Source: Clostridiales bacterium (GTDB taxonomy: Bacteria > Bacillota > Clostridia > Christensenellales > Christensenellaceae). From it: a stretch of DNA of 8,753 nt. Shown here piece by piece: positions 1 to 6,256 of the stretch (positions are counted from its first letter, which is position 1; each line of letters begins with the position of its first letter). The notes below the pieces were generated by a model. The model saw only the letters and a list, made by a program, of their open reading frames with translations. It was not told the DNA's origin and ran no database searches. The translations under genes were made by a program, and so were the position numbers. The stretch lies in contig QAKS01000005.1 of assembly GCA_003343685.1 (NCBI GenBank), forward strand, positions 1 through 8,753, in the 5' to 3' direction.

Positions 1-14
1 TTTTTTCTGTATAA

Positions 15-803
15 TTAACTGTCAAAAGTCCGCATGACCGATACGTCGTCATGCCCAAGTTCAATTTCGTATTTACACTTATCTCCGCGCACCAGCATCA
101 GAGCCAGCTCAAATACCTCGTCCTTCTCCGTATAGGAGAGCCGCTGCACAAAGAAGGCGCCGCTCATCGGCTTACATTTCAAAAGCTCGGCTTCATTTTT
201 GTCCACAATCGTACATTCGTAAGTCTCTGTTGCCCTTGCCGCCCTCACGCCGTGTTCCCCAAGCAGAATATCATGATAAAGCGTTTTCTCCTCAAGTTCC
301 TCGGCCGTAAGTCCGGGACAGAACTTTTCGGGAACAAACACCGTTTCCAATATAATCGGCTCACCGTCTGCAATGCGCAGACGAACCATTTTGTAGATTT
401 TGTCGCCGCTGTTCAGTTTGAGCCTGCCCACCAGATCTCTCTGAGGTCTTTCCAGCAATTCAAAAGCCAGCGTCTGCGATTCGGGGCGCCGCCCCGTCAT
501 CTTCATCTCTTCGGAAAAGGAATAGAGATTTTTCAATCTCCGGCTGAGTTTTGGAGTAGAAACAAAGGTACCCTTACCTCTGTGACGTTCCACAATTCCC
601 TCCTTTTCCAGGGACGCAAACGCCTGCCTTACAGTAGAACGGCTGATACCGAAACGCTCACACAACTCCAATTCGGAGGGCAGCGCATCGCCCTCCTTCA
701 GTGTGCCGTTCAGTATCAGCCGTTTAAAAATTACGACCAACTGATAATATAACGGAATATTCAAAGAAGCATCCAGTTCGTTTCCGTCTATTATCCCTGC
801 CAT
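15..803 (-). CDS. GntR/HutC-family transcriptional regulator (UTRA domain), likely operon regulator
   Basis: Protein of 262 aa, the usual size for the HutC subfamily. Residues about 15-83 form a winged helix-turn-helix: 'IPLYYQL' opens it, 'LPSELELCERFGISRSTVRQA' type recognition residues lie around 41-61, and the wing 'GKGTFV' is at 76-81. Residues about 90-250 look like a UTRA effector-binding domain, with 'LYSFSEEM' near 93-100 and a strand-rich remainder. HutC-type regulators usually repress catabolic operons and are released by a sugar phosphate or another pathway metabolite. The ATG at 801-803 lies one nucleotide after the stop of the deoC-like gene, so translation is probably coupled. 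As last gene of the operon it would be autoregulated if it binds the palindrome over the promoter at 8306-8336. That link and the effector, possibly the aldolase substrate, are inferences. The family call is secure. Confidence 0.93.
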   Translation of the reverse strand: MAGIIDGNELDASLNIPLYYQLVVIFKRLILNGTLKEGDALPSELELCERFGISRSTVRQAFASLEKEGIVERHRGKGTFVSTPKLSRRLKNLYSFSEEMKMTGRRPESQTLAFELLERPQRDLVGRLKLNSGDKIYKMVRLRIADGEPIILETVFVPEKFCPGLTAEELEEKTLYHDILLGEHGVRAARATETYECTIVDKNEAELLKCKPMSGAFFVQRLSYTEKDEVFELALMLVRGDKCKYEIELGHDDVSVMRTFDS

Positions 804-804
804 T

Positions 805-1554
805 TTATTTTCTCATTGCGGCCTCTTCCGCAATGCTGACGGTAGCGGTCAGTCCGATTCTGTCCGCCCCTGCATTCAAAAGAGCCATAGCGTGATCGAG
901 CTTTTTCACACCGCCGTCAATTTTAATCCCGACGCCTCTGCCTACTCTTTCCCGTACAAATTTCACATCGTCAATGCAAGCCTTTTTGCCGCTGAACACA
1001 TTGCTGATTTTGACGAAATTCACGCCCGAACTCTTGATAATAGCGAGAACCCGTTCCCTCTCTTCCATGCTGTACAGTCCCTGCTCATAGATGGCTTTCA
1101 GCTTCACTCTTGCATTGGCAGCCGAAACCATCTGATCCAAATCTCTTCTGACGTCGTCAAAATTGCCGGACTTCACGGCACAGATATTGAGCGAAATGTC
1201 AATCTCTCCTGCGCCGCACTCAATGCACTCGCGGATCTCCGCTGCCTTTCCCGCCGTAGAGGCCGCCGCATTGGGAAACCCGACCGCCGAGCATACCGCC
1301 ACGCCGCTGTCGCGGAGAACAGAAGCAGCCACGGGTACAAGATAAGGAGTTGCGCATACCGTTGCAAAACGGTATTTCTTTGCATCCATGCAGCCCTCGA
1401 CCATCTTCTCCGCAGTCATATCCGCAGCCAGCAGCGAATGTTCCAGCCGCCCCGCAACCTCGTTGTAGGGTATATCGCTTTTTACTGCGCCCATGCCGGA
1501 CAGACCGCTCATAACCTGCTCCGTCACCTGCGCGACTATTTTATCTATATCCAC
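805..1554 (-). CDS. deoC: Deoxyribose-phosphate aldolase (DERA) family protein with N-terminal encapsulation-type helix
   Basis: Protein of 249 aa with a TIM-barrel DeoC fold. DERA reversibly cleaves 2-deoxyribose 5-phosphate to acetaldehyde and glyceraldehyde 3-phosphate. Visible catalytic residues are Asp119 in 'GEIDISLNI', the Schiff-base Lys182 in 'NFVKIS' and the second Lys211 in 'VGIKIDGG'. The phosphate-binding segments differ from the usual family: the typical K-T-S-T-G after the Schiff-base lysine reads K-I-S-N-V, and the C-terminal G-(T/A)-S-S reads G-L-T-A. Residues 1-18 form an amphipathic helix absent from ordinary housekeeping DERA, suggesting targeting to the shell lumen. The start is GTG at 1552-1554: AGAGG lies 9 nt upstream and an in-frame TAG shortly before excludes an extension. 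It would be the signature enzyme supplying acetaldehyde to the AldDH. Family membership is strong; the exact substrate is less certain. Confidence 0.9.
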   Translation of the reverse strand: MDIDKIVAQVTEQVMSGLSGMGAVKSDIPYNEVAGRLEHSLLAADMTAEKMVEGCMDAKKYRFATVCATPYLVPVAASVLRDSGVAVCSAVGFPNAAASTAGKAAEIRECIECGAGEIDISLNICAVKSGNFDDVRRDLDQMVSAANARVKLKAIYEQGLYSMEERERVLAIIKSSGVNFVKISNVFSGKKACIDDVKFVRERVGRGVGIKIDGGVKKLDHAMALLNAGADRIGLTATVSIAEEAAMRK

Positions 1555-1563
1555 TTCTATATA

Positions 1564-1568
1564 CCTCT
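1564..1568 (-). promoter_or_regulatory. Ribosome binding site of deoC-like gene (decides GTG start)
   Basis: AGAGG on the minus strand, 9 nt before the GTG at 1552-1554. No in-frame ATG lies between the upstream in-frame TAG and this GTG, so the GTG start is preferred. Confidence 0.6.
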
Positions 1569-1573
1569 AAATC

Positions 1574-1621
1574 TTTGGTACAGGAAACACCGTGCATTAA
1601 ACACACCGTTCATGCACCAAA
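1574..1621 (-). other. Possible RNA structure in the deoC leader
   Basis: The 74-nt gap between the pentamer gene and deoC is one of the longest inside the operon. It holds inverted pairs TTTGGT (1574-1579) with ACCAAA (1616-1621), and GTGCAT (1592-1597) with ATGCAC (1612-1617). They overlap by two bases and so could be partly alternative pairings. The minus strand also has ACGGTGT twice. There is no T-tract, so this is not an intrinsic terminator. It could tune deoC translation or mRNA processing; the evidence is weak. Confidence 0.25.
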
Positions 1622-1628
1622 ATCTGTT

Positions 1629-1937
1629 TTAAGACGATTGCCCGCCATGGCGGTTGGGGAAGCACGAGTTTCCGTCGTAATTAAACTCATCAATCACGCC
1701 GCAAATCGTCACATCGCCAAGCACACCCTTGCCTAAAAACTTGAGCGTCGCTCCGCCGTCGATGGTCACGAGTACGATATCACCTATGCCTGCGTCAACC
1801 GCATCAAAGGCGATCGTTCTGGGGCCGACCGGCTCCAGCTTCTCGTTCACATACTCGACGATCATCGTCTTTTTATTGTAATGGGACTCGTCCCTTATGG
1901 TCGAGACCACATTTCCGACCACCCGAGCGATCTTCAT
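1629..1937 (-). CDS. BMC pentameric vertex protein (EutN/CcmL, BMC-P)
   Basis: Protein of 102 aa. It has the EutN/CcmL start 'MKIARVVGNVVST', a central 'DAVDAGIGDIVLV' strand-turn-strand and 'VTICGVIDEFN' near the end. Such proteins form pentamers that cap the vertices of the icosahedral shell. A C-terminal tail of about 15 residues (from about 88: 'DGNSCFPNRHGGQSS') extends past the usual end of the fold and includes a Cys and a His; its role is unknown. The start ATG has only a weak ribosome site (AAGAG overlapping the previous stop, GAGG directly adjacent), which fits the low copy number needed for vertices or coupling to the upstream hexamer gene 12 nt away. It is one of four diverged BMC-P genes here. 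Confidence 0.93.
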   Translation of the reverse strand: MKIARVVGNVVSTIRDESHYNKKTMIVEYVNEKLEPVGPRTIAFDAVDAGIGDIVLVTIDGGATLKFLGKGVLGDVTICGVIDEFNYDGNSCFPNRHGGQSS

Positions 1938-1949
1938 CCTCGAACGCTC

Positions 1950-2228
1950 TTATTTTGCAGACGGCAGGATTCCCTCAACATCGTCGTGCGGACGGGGGAT
2001 CACATGAACGCCGTACAGGTCGCCTACGCGCTTTGCAGCAGCAGCACCTGCGTCTACAGCAGCCTTTACCGCGCCTACATCGCCGCGAACCATCACCGTC
2101 ACAAGACCGGAACCGATCTTCTCTTTGCCGATGAGCGTCACGTTAGCAGCCTTTACCATAGCGTCGGCAGCCTCAATAGAGCCGATCAAACCTCTTGTTT
2201 CTACCATTCCCAATGCCTGTTTTTCCAT
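1950..2228 (-). CDS. BMC hexameric shell protein (BMC-H, PduA/PduJ-like), copy 1
   Basis: Protein of 92 aa, a single Pfam BMC domain. It opens '[26 protein letters not shown]' in PduA fashion (split here: '[10 protein letters not shown]', then '[10 protein letters not shown]'). The pore motif 'IGSG' is at 38-41, and the edge residues Lys26 and Arg79 ('PRPH') fall at the same positions as in PduA. It forms hexamers that tile the shell facets, with a small polar pore for metabolites. A strong ribosome site (GAGAGGAG) precedes the ATG, fitting a major shell component. It is about 90% identical (83 of 92 residues) to the product of 2535-2840 but lacks that protein's Lys-rich tail. Confidence 0.96.
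   Translation of the reverse strand: MEKQALGMVETRGLIGSIEAADAMVKAANVTLIGKEKIGSGLVTVMVRGDVGAVKAAVDAGAAAAKRVGDLYGVHVIPRPHDDVEGILPSAK
1953..2228 (-). repeat. Duplicated BMC-H coding segment, copy 1 (partner 2565-2840)
   Basis: A 276-bp segment, collinear without gaps with 2565-2840, that differs at only 9 of 92 codons' amino acids. It has long exact DNA runs, for example 35 bp shared between 2071-2105 and 2683-2717. This indicates recent duplication or gene conversion. Confidence 0.85.
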
Positions 2229-2255
2229 GATTAGTCTCCTCTCGAATCAATCACT

Positions 2256-2522
2256 CTAAAGTTCTTCGTTATAGGTGTCTATAAAACCGCTAATGGCGGC
2301 GTCGCATGGTACAAACGGTGTACGAAACGACAGCGACGCCTCCTTAGAACCTATCAGATACACGAAATCGCCCACACCCGCCTGGCGCGTGGCATCACCG
2401 GCTATGATCTTCCGCGTCTCTTTGCCATCCTCAATGACCTGAACGACGAGAAGCTTGATTCCGTTCAATCCCTCCGATTTTACGGTTGAGACGACGTTTC
2501 CTATTACTTTACCGGTATACAT
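2256..2522 (-). CDS. BMC pentameric vertex protein (EutN/CcmL, BMC-P), short form
   Basis: Protein of 88 aa, the shortest of the four pentamer paralogues and close to the minimal EutN/CcmL fold. It starts 'MYTGKVIGNVVSTVKSEGL', has 'LLVVQVI' in the second strand, 'RQAGVGDFVYLI' in the centre and 'AAISGFIDTYN' at the end. It lies between the two near-identical hexamer genes, with gaps of 12 nt upstream and 27 nt downstream. It is only distantly similar to the BMC-P at 1629-1937, so the surrounding pattern is not a simple recent duplication of an H-P pair. The family call is secure; whether it sits at the vertex alone or in mixed pentamers cannot be told. Confidence 0.94.
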   Translation of the reverse strand: MYTGKVIGNVVSTVKSEGLNGIKLLVVQVIEDGKETRKIIAGDATRQAGVGDFVYLIGSKEASLSFRTPFVPCDAAISGFIDTYNEEL

Positions 2523-2534
2523 CGCTTTCCTCTG

Positions 2535-2840
2535 TTATTTTGCAGCCTTCGTTGCAGCGGGCTTCTTCGCTCCCGGCAGAATTGCTTCCACATCGTCGTG
2601 GGGACGGGGAATCACATGAACGCCGTACAGATCGCCTACGCGCTTTGCAGCGGCAGCACCCGCGTCTACGGAAGCTTTCACAGCGCCTACATCGCCGCGA
2701 ACCATCACCGTCACAAGGCCGGAGCCAATCTGCTCTTTGCCGATCAGCCTTACGTTAGCAGCCTTTACCATAGCGTCGGCAGCCTCGACAGCGCCGATCA
2801 GACCTCTTGTTTCTACCATTCCCAATGCTTCTTTGACCAT
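2535..2840 (-). CDS. BMC hexameric shell protein (BMC-H, PduA/PduJ-like), copy 2 with Lys-rich tail
   Basis: Protein of 101 aa with one BMC domain, 'IGSG' pore motif at 38-41, Lys26 and Arg79 edge residues as in PduA. It differs from the product of 1950-2228 at 9 of the shared 92 positions (including Thr/Arg31 and Lys/Gln37, near the pore-facing surface) and adds the tail 'KPAATKAAK'. A good ribosome site (AAAGGAG at 2848-2854, 7 nt spacing) precedes the ATG. It follows a GC-rich stem at 2888-2903 and an AT-rich stretch, which may stabilise or process the mRNA so that this abundant facet protein is made in excess. The basic tail could touch cargo, nucleic acid or neighbouring shell tiles; that is speculation. 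Confidence 0.96.
   Translation of the reverse strand: MVKEALGMVETRGLIGAVEAADAMVKAANVRLIGKEQIGSGLVTVMVRGDVGAVKASVDAGAAAAKRVGDLYGVHVIPRPHDDVEAILPGAKKPAATKAAK
2565..2840 (-). repeat. Duplicated BMC-H coding segment, copy 2 (partner 1953-2228)
   Basis: Collinear partner of 1953-2228 over 92 codons. Identity ends at the tail: copy 2 continues for nine more codons, whereas copy 1 stops. Confidence 0.85.
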
Positions 2841-2847
2841 TTTTATT

Positions 2848-2854
2848 CTCCTTT
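2848..2854 (-). promoter_or_regulatory. Ribosome binding site of BMC-H copy 2
   Basis: AAAGGAG on the minus strand, 7 nt before the ATG at 2838-2840. It lies within a short AT-only inverted repeat (TTTGTT at 2852-2857, AACAAA at 2862-2867) that could weakly mask it. Confidence 0.6.
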
Positions 2855-2887
2855 GTTTTTTAACAAAAATATTTTTATTTTATACTG

Positions 2888-2903
2888 CCGGCGCTCGCGC
2901 CGG
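2888..2903 (-). other. Perfect GC-rich stem-loop just after the PduT-like stop codon
   Basis: CCGGCGC (2888-2894) pairs perfectly with GCGCCGG (2897-2903) around a 2-nt spacer, starting 3 nt after the TAA of the tandem shell gene. In the operon direction it is followed by CAGTATAAAATAAAAAT and not by a T-tract. It is therefore not a canonical terminator there and may be a processing or stabilising element ahead of the major hexamer gene. On the plus strand it is followed by TTTTTAT and could stop antisense transcription. Confidence 0.6.
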
Positions 2904-2906
2904 TTT

Positions 2907-3452
2907 TTATACAAGTGTCTGGATCAGATCCTTATGCGGAGACGGGATCACGACGCATTCGTTCATCAGTCCGCTGACCTCATCCATGGAGCAGGCAGCC
3001 TCTACCGCCGCCTTGCACGCCGCGACGTCGCCTGTCAGGACGATAAAGGACTTCCCGCCGAGACCTCTGCCCAGCCGAACCTCGATCAGCTCCACATCCG
3101 CAGCTTTGACCGCCGCGTCCGCCGCGATAACCGCGGCCGCCAGAGAAAATGTCTCCATAATCCCTACCGCTCCCATATAGTCGATCTCCGTGCATGCACA
3201 AACCGCCGCCAGCACCTGATCGTCAACATTGGGTATCACAATACTGTCCACGAGCTTGTCGGCAGCAATCTCAACACCCGCCGCAACCGAAGACTTGACC
3301 GCCGCCACTTCTCCGGACACGATTGCAATATATTTGCCTGCACAGACCGCCTGCGCCGTCGTCAGCTCTACCTCGGCAGCCTTCAGCATCGCATCCGCAG
3401 CTTCAATACCCTTCGGTATATTGTTCAATTCTATCATTCCCAGTGCGTTCAT
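2907..3452 (-). CDS. pduT: PduT-like tandem BMC-domain shell protein (BMC-T) with pore cysteine
   Basis: Protein of 181 aa with two BMC domains in tandem: about 2-88 ('ALGMIELNNIPKGIEAADAM') and about 92-181 ('AVGIMETFSLAAAVIAADAA'). It forms pseudohexameric trimers. The segment 'AQAVCAGKY' places Cys37 where Salmonella PduT has Cys38, the ligand of a [4Fe-4S] cluster at the trimer's central pore. Domain boundaries and the 'VVIPSPH' C-terminal strand also match PduT. The gene follows the PduS-like gene by 11 nt; its AGGAGG at 3460-3465 overlaps that gene's stop. PduS and PduT are known to interact in the Pdu system, so an electron path through the shell is plausible. The cluster itself is inferred from the single Cys and overall similarity. 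Confidence 0.92.
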   Translation of the reverse strand: MNALGMIELNNIPKGIEAADAMLKAAEVELTTAQAVCAGKYIAIVSGEVAAVKSSVAAGVEIAADKLVDSIVIPNVDDQVLAAVCACTEIDYMGAVGIMETFSLAAAVIAADAAVKAADVELIEVRLGRGLGGKSFIVLTGDVAACKAAVEAACSMDEVSGLMNECVVIPSPHKDLIQTLV

Positions 3453-3459
3453 GTCCTGT

Positions 3460-3465
3460 CCTCCT
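3460..3465 (-). promoter_or_regulatory. Strong ribosome binding site of the PduT-like gene
   Basis: AGGAGG on the minus strand, 7 nt before the ATG at 3450-3452. It overlaps the TAG stop of the PduS-like gene (3464-3466), so translation of the two may be coupled. Confidence 0.75.
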
Positions 3466-4780
3466 ATGCCTCAATCACAATGGCGTTATCTGTCACTTCT
3501 GTCACGGTGCCGGAAATGCTCGCATGGACTCTCGCCCCCAGCGCACCTTCTCTGATTTCTCCGATCAAGTCGCCCCGCATCACCTTTGCACCCTTTGCCA
3601 CCTGCGCTACAGCAGGGGCTCCGATGTGCATTCTCAGCGGTATGGTAACCTTTTTCGTCTCCATCAGGCTGTCTGCCAGCGGTGCAGGCACGTCATATTT
3701 TGATACGCCCAGACGCTGGATCATTCTGGACACGGGAATCCGCTTTCCGTCAATTCCGGTGTCTACCGTACCCTTGACTTCCTTTTTCGGCTTAATACCC
3801 TGTGCCGCCAGCCCTGTTTTCATTCTCTGCATCATTCTCGACGGTGCGAGACCAAAATTACATGCAAAATAGGTGCAGATGCCGCAGTCGCAGCAGGAGA
3901 ATATTCCGTTGATATCGCCCAAAAGCTTTCCGTTGTTCTGTGCCGCCGCACGCATTGCCTTATGAGGCTGTACGTTCAGTCCGAGCGCATTTCTCGGGCA
4001 CATCTGCGTACACATGCTGCACTGGCAGCAGACCGCACGGGCCAGTTTCATGTCCATATCGTCATTGTTGGTTTTTTTGTAAATCAGCGGATGACTGTCC
4101 GGAAGTACCAGCACGCCGCCCGTCGTCTTTGTTACCGGAGTCGTCACATCCTTCGTCAGCTTTCCCATGCAGGGGCCGCCAAGAATAATCGTGTACCCAT
4201 CCATTGACGCAGGGCCGCCCGCCTTTGCAATCAACTCGGAAATCGGTGTGCCGATCGGAACCTTCAGAGTCACCGGGTTTGCAACCTCGCCGCCTACCGT
4301 CACATATTTGTCGATCACCGGATTGCCCTCGAGCGCGTCCGCAATGTTCATCAGCGTGCTCACGTTGCTCACCACAGCGCCCACATCCAGCGGCAGGCCG
4401 CCCGTGGGAACCACTCTGCCGGTGACCTCGTAGACCATCTGCTGCTCATCCCCCGCCGGATAATAACTCTTGAGCTTCATAATCTCAACGCCTTTCCCGG
4501 CAGCTGCTTTTTCCAGTGACTCTACAGCATCCTTATAATGCGCCTTCAATACGACGACGGCTTGTTTCGCCCCCGTCTGTTCCTTGACGGCGAGAATACC
4601 CTTTATAACCTTATCGGCATATACGTCCATAATCTGCTGGTCAACGCGGAGAATCGGTTCACATTCCGCGCCGTTGCCGATGACATATTCCGCCTTGCAG
4701 TTTACTTTTACATGGGTCGGAAACCCTGCGCCGCCCGCGCCGATGATTCCCGCTTCCCTGATCTTATCGACTGTGCTCAT
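3464..4780 (-). CDS. pduS: PduS-like flavin/iron-sulfur NADH oxidoreductase (RnfC/complex I 51-kDa related)
   Basis: Protein of 438 aa, close to PduS length. The N-terminal 'GIIGAGGAGFPTHVK' (11-25) and 'NGAECEP' (36-42) are the flavin/NADH-binding signature of the 51-kDa/RnfC family. An SLBB-like region spans about 158-205. Two ferredoxin-type cysteine sets follow: Cys251/254/257/261 and Cys296/299/302/307. A biotinyl-like hammerhead barrel (about 380-438, 'HIGAPAVAQVAKGAKVMRGDLIG') closes the protein, as in RnfC. In Salmonella, PduS binds PduT and reduces cobalamin. Here no B12 enzyme is visible, so oxidation of NADH made by the aldehyde dehydrogenase, passing electrons to PduT, is more likely (inference). 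The start ATG has GGAAGG nearby, and the gene lies 16 nt after the aldehyde dehydrogenase. Confidence 0.92.
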   Translation of the reverse strand: MSTVDKIREAGIIGAGGAGFPTHVKVNCKAEYVIGNGAECEPILRVDQQIMDVYADKVIKGILAVKEQTGAKQAVVVLKAHYKDAVESLEKAAAGKGVEIMKLKSYYPAGDEQQMVYEVTGRVVPTGGLPLDVGAVVSNVSTLMNIADALEGNPVIDKYVTVGGEVANPVTLKVPIGTPISELIAKAGGPASMDGYTIILGGPCMGKLTKDVTTPVTKTTGGVLVLPDSHPLIYKKTNNDDMDMKLARAVCCQCSMCTQMCPRNALGLNVQPHKAMRAAAQNNGKLLGDINGIFSCCDCGICTYFACNFGLAPSRMMQRMKTGLAAQGIKPKKEVKGTVDTGIDGKRIPVSRMIQRLGVSKYDVPAPLADSLMETKKVTIPLRMHIGAPAVAQVAKGAKVMRGDLIGEIREGALGARVHASISGTVTEVTDNAIVIEA

Positions 4781-4796
4781 CTTTCTGCCGCCTTCC

Positions 4797-6227
4797 TTAG
4801 ATTATGTGGAAATTGCCTTTCAAAACGCAGCGTCTCGATCTTGTAAAGGTTTTGGCGCTCGTCAAGCCCTCGCCTGTCGGCGTAGCTATGGTCAGCGTAG
4901 TAAAGCCCTCGCCCTCGACCGCCAGTCCGCTGTAGGAGGGGCCGTTTTTCACGAAAATTGTAGTATTGAGCGCCGCAGCCGCGTCGGACAGATGCTGCAC
5001 ATTTTTGGAGTGGATCATGGCCGAATGCCAGCAGCCGTGCTCTGCACGTACAGCCTCTCTGATCGCCTCTTCTATATCCTTTACGCGGACAATGCCCAGC
5101 ACGGGCATCAGCATTTCCACCTCAACAAAGGGGTGGTTTCTGTCGACCTCCGCAATCACAAGCTTGGGGCTGCCCGTGTAGCTTACACCGCTCTGATCCA
5201 TGATATATGTTGCATCACGGCCCACAAATTTTCTGTTAATGACGTACTTACCGTCCTTCTGGACAAGAACCGTGTTCACGATCTTATCTATATCCGCGCC
5301 GCTCACCTTGTAAGCGCCGTTCTTCAGCATGTGATACATCAGCTCATCTGCAATGTCGGCAAAGGCAAAGACCTCTTTCTCTGCAATACAAAGTACGTTG
5401 TTGTCAAAGGCCGCGCCATCCACGATATCCTTTGCCGCCTTCGGAATATCCGCCGTGTTGTCAACGATAACCGGAGGATTTCCCGGACCTGCCGCCACGC
5501 ACTTTTTTCCGACCTTCATAGCGACCTTGACGACCGCCTCGCCGCCTGTGATAGACAGCATTTTTACATCCTTGTGCTCCATGATGATCTTGCCGGATTC
5601 CAGCGTCGGCTTCGTGACCGTTGTAATCAGTGTAGCCGGACCGCCTGCCGCCACAATCGCCTCATTCAGAATGCGCATAGCCTCCTGTGAAGACTTGTAT
5701 GCAGCCGGATGGGGGTTATAAACCACCGCATTGCCTGCGGCGATCATGCTGATGGAGTTGTTGATGACCGTTGCTGTTGGGTTTGTCGAAGGCGTTATGG
5801 AACCGATCACGCCGAACGGAGCATTTTCAATCAGCGTCAGGCCATAGTCACCCGTAAAAGCCTTGGGCTGCAGATCTTCGATACCCGGGGTCTTTTCCGC
5901 CGCCAGATTGTTCTTAATAATTTTGTCGTGTACGTTGCCGTATCCCGTCTCTTCATGAGCCATTCTGGCAAGATGTTCGGAATTTTTAAGGGCAGCCTGC
6001 CTCATGGCCTCGATTAGCTTACCCCGCTCTGCAATGGTCATTTTCATGAGCTGCGCCTGAGCAGCCTTGGCTGCCTCTACGGCCTGATATGCGTCTGCGC
6101 ACAGCCACGACGACGACGCCGGAGCATATGCCTGCGCGGGCATCCCGCCGCTCACGCCCTCTGTGGCAATAATCTTTGAGACCGTTTCCTTGATAATTGA
6201 TCTGATTTGCTCATCTGTAAAAGCCAT
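4797..6227 (-). CDS. pduP: CoA-acylating aldehyde dehydrogenase (PduP/EutE family), encapsulated
   Basis: Protein of 476 aa. It converts an aldehyde, NAD+ and CoA to acyl-CoA and NADH; acetaldehyde to acetyl-CoA fits this operon. Residues 1-20 ('FTDEQIRSIIKETVSKII') form an amphipathic helix like the PduP encapsulation peptide, joined to the enzyme by a Gly/Pro/Ala linker (about 24-40). The cofactor region includes 'SITPSTNPTATVINN' (143-157) and 'ITGGEAVVK' (226-234), followed by 'AAGPGNPPVIVD' (245-256). The catalytic cysteine is Cys280 in 'DNNVLCIAEKE'. It follows a pentamer gene by 29 nt, with an AGGGGAA ribosome site. The substrate choice rests on the neighbouring aldolase; the fold does not separate acetaldehyde from propionaldehyde. 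Confidence 0.95.
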   Translation of the reverse strand: MAFTDEQIRSIIKETVSKIIATEGVSGGMPAQAYAPASSSWLCADAYQAVEAAKAAQAQLMKMTIAERGKLIEAMRQAALKNSEHLARMAHEETGYGNVHDKIIKNNLAAEKTPGIEDLQPKAFTGDYGLTLIENAPFGVIGSITPSTNPTATVINNSISMIAAGNAVVYNPHPAAYKSSQEAMRILNEAIVAAGGPATLITTVTKPTLESGKIIMEHKDVKMLSITGGEAVVKVAMKVGKKCVAAGPGNPPVIVDNTADIPKAAKDIVDGAAFDNNVLCIAEKEVFAFADIADELMYHMLKNGAYKVSGADIDKIVNTVLVQKDGKYVINRKFVGRDATYIMDQSGVSYTGSPKLVIAEVDRNHPFVEVEMLMPVLGIVRVKDIEEAIREAVRAEHGCWHSAMIHSKNVQHLSDAAAALNTTIFVKNGPSYSGLAVEGEGFTTLTIATPTGEGLTSAKTFTRSRRCVLKGNFHII

Positions 6228-6256
6228 TTTCTGTTTCCCCTTTTTCTTAATTAGCC

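Noticed and set aside
51..752. Plus-strand open frame opposite the GntR-family gene
   Set aside because: The minus frame gives a complete GntR/HutC protein; the opposite frame has no known features.
2888..2903. Intrinsic terminator ending the operon after the tandem shell gene
   Set aside because: No T-tract follows the stem in the operon direction, and shell genes continue immediately downstream with good ribosome sites.
2598..3872. Long plus-strand open frame of 424 codons opposite the shell and PduS genes
   Set aside because: It lies wholly antisense to minus-strand genes with clear BMC and PduS motifs, has no recognisable domain and is rich in His/Arg/Cys/Ser as expected from a shadow frame.
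3464..4780. Cobalamin reductase role for the PduS-like protein
   Set aside because: No B12-dependent enzyme, reactivase or adenosyltransferase is encoded in the window, so the Salmonella role cannot simply be transferred.
4584..5690. Plus-strand open frame of 368 codons opposite the aldehyde dehydrogenase
   Set aside because: The minus-strand AldDH explains this DNA with catalytic Cys and NAD motifs; the plus frame shows no domain and no supporting ribosome site.
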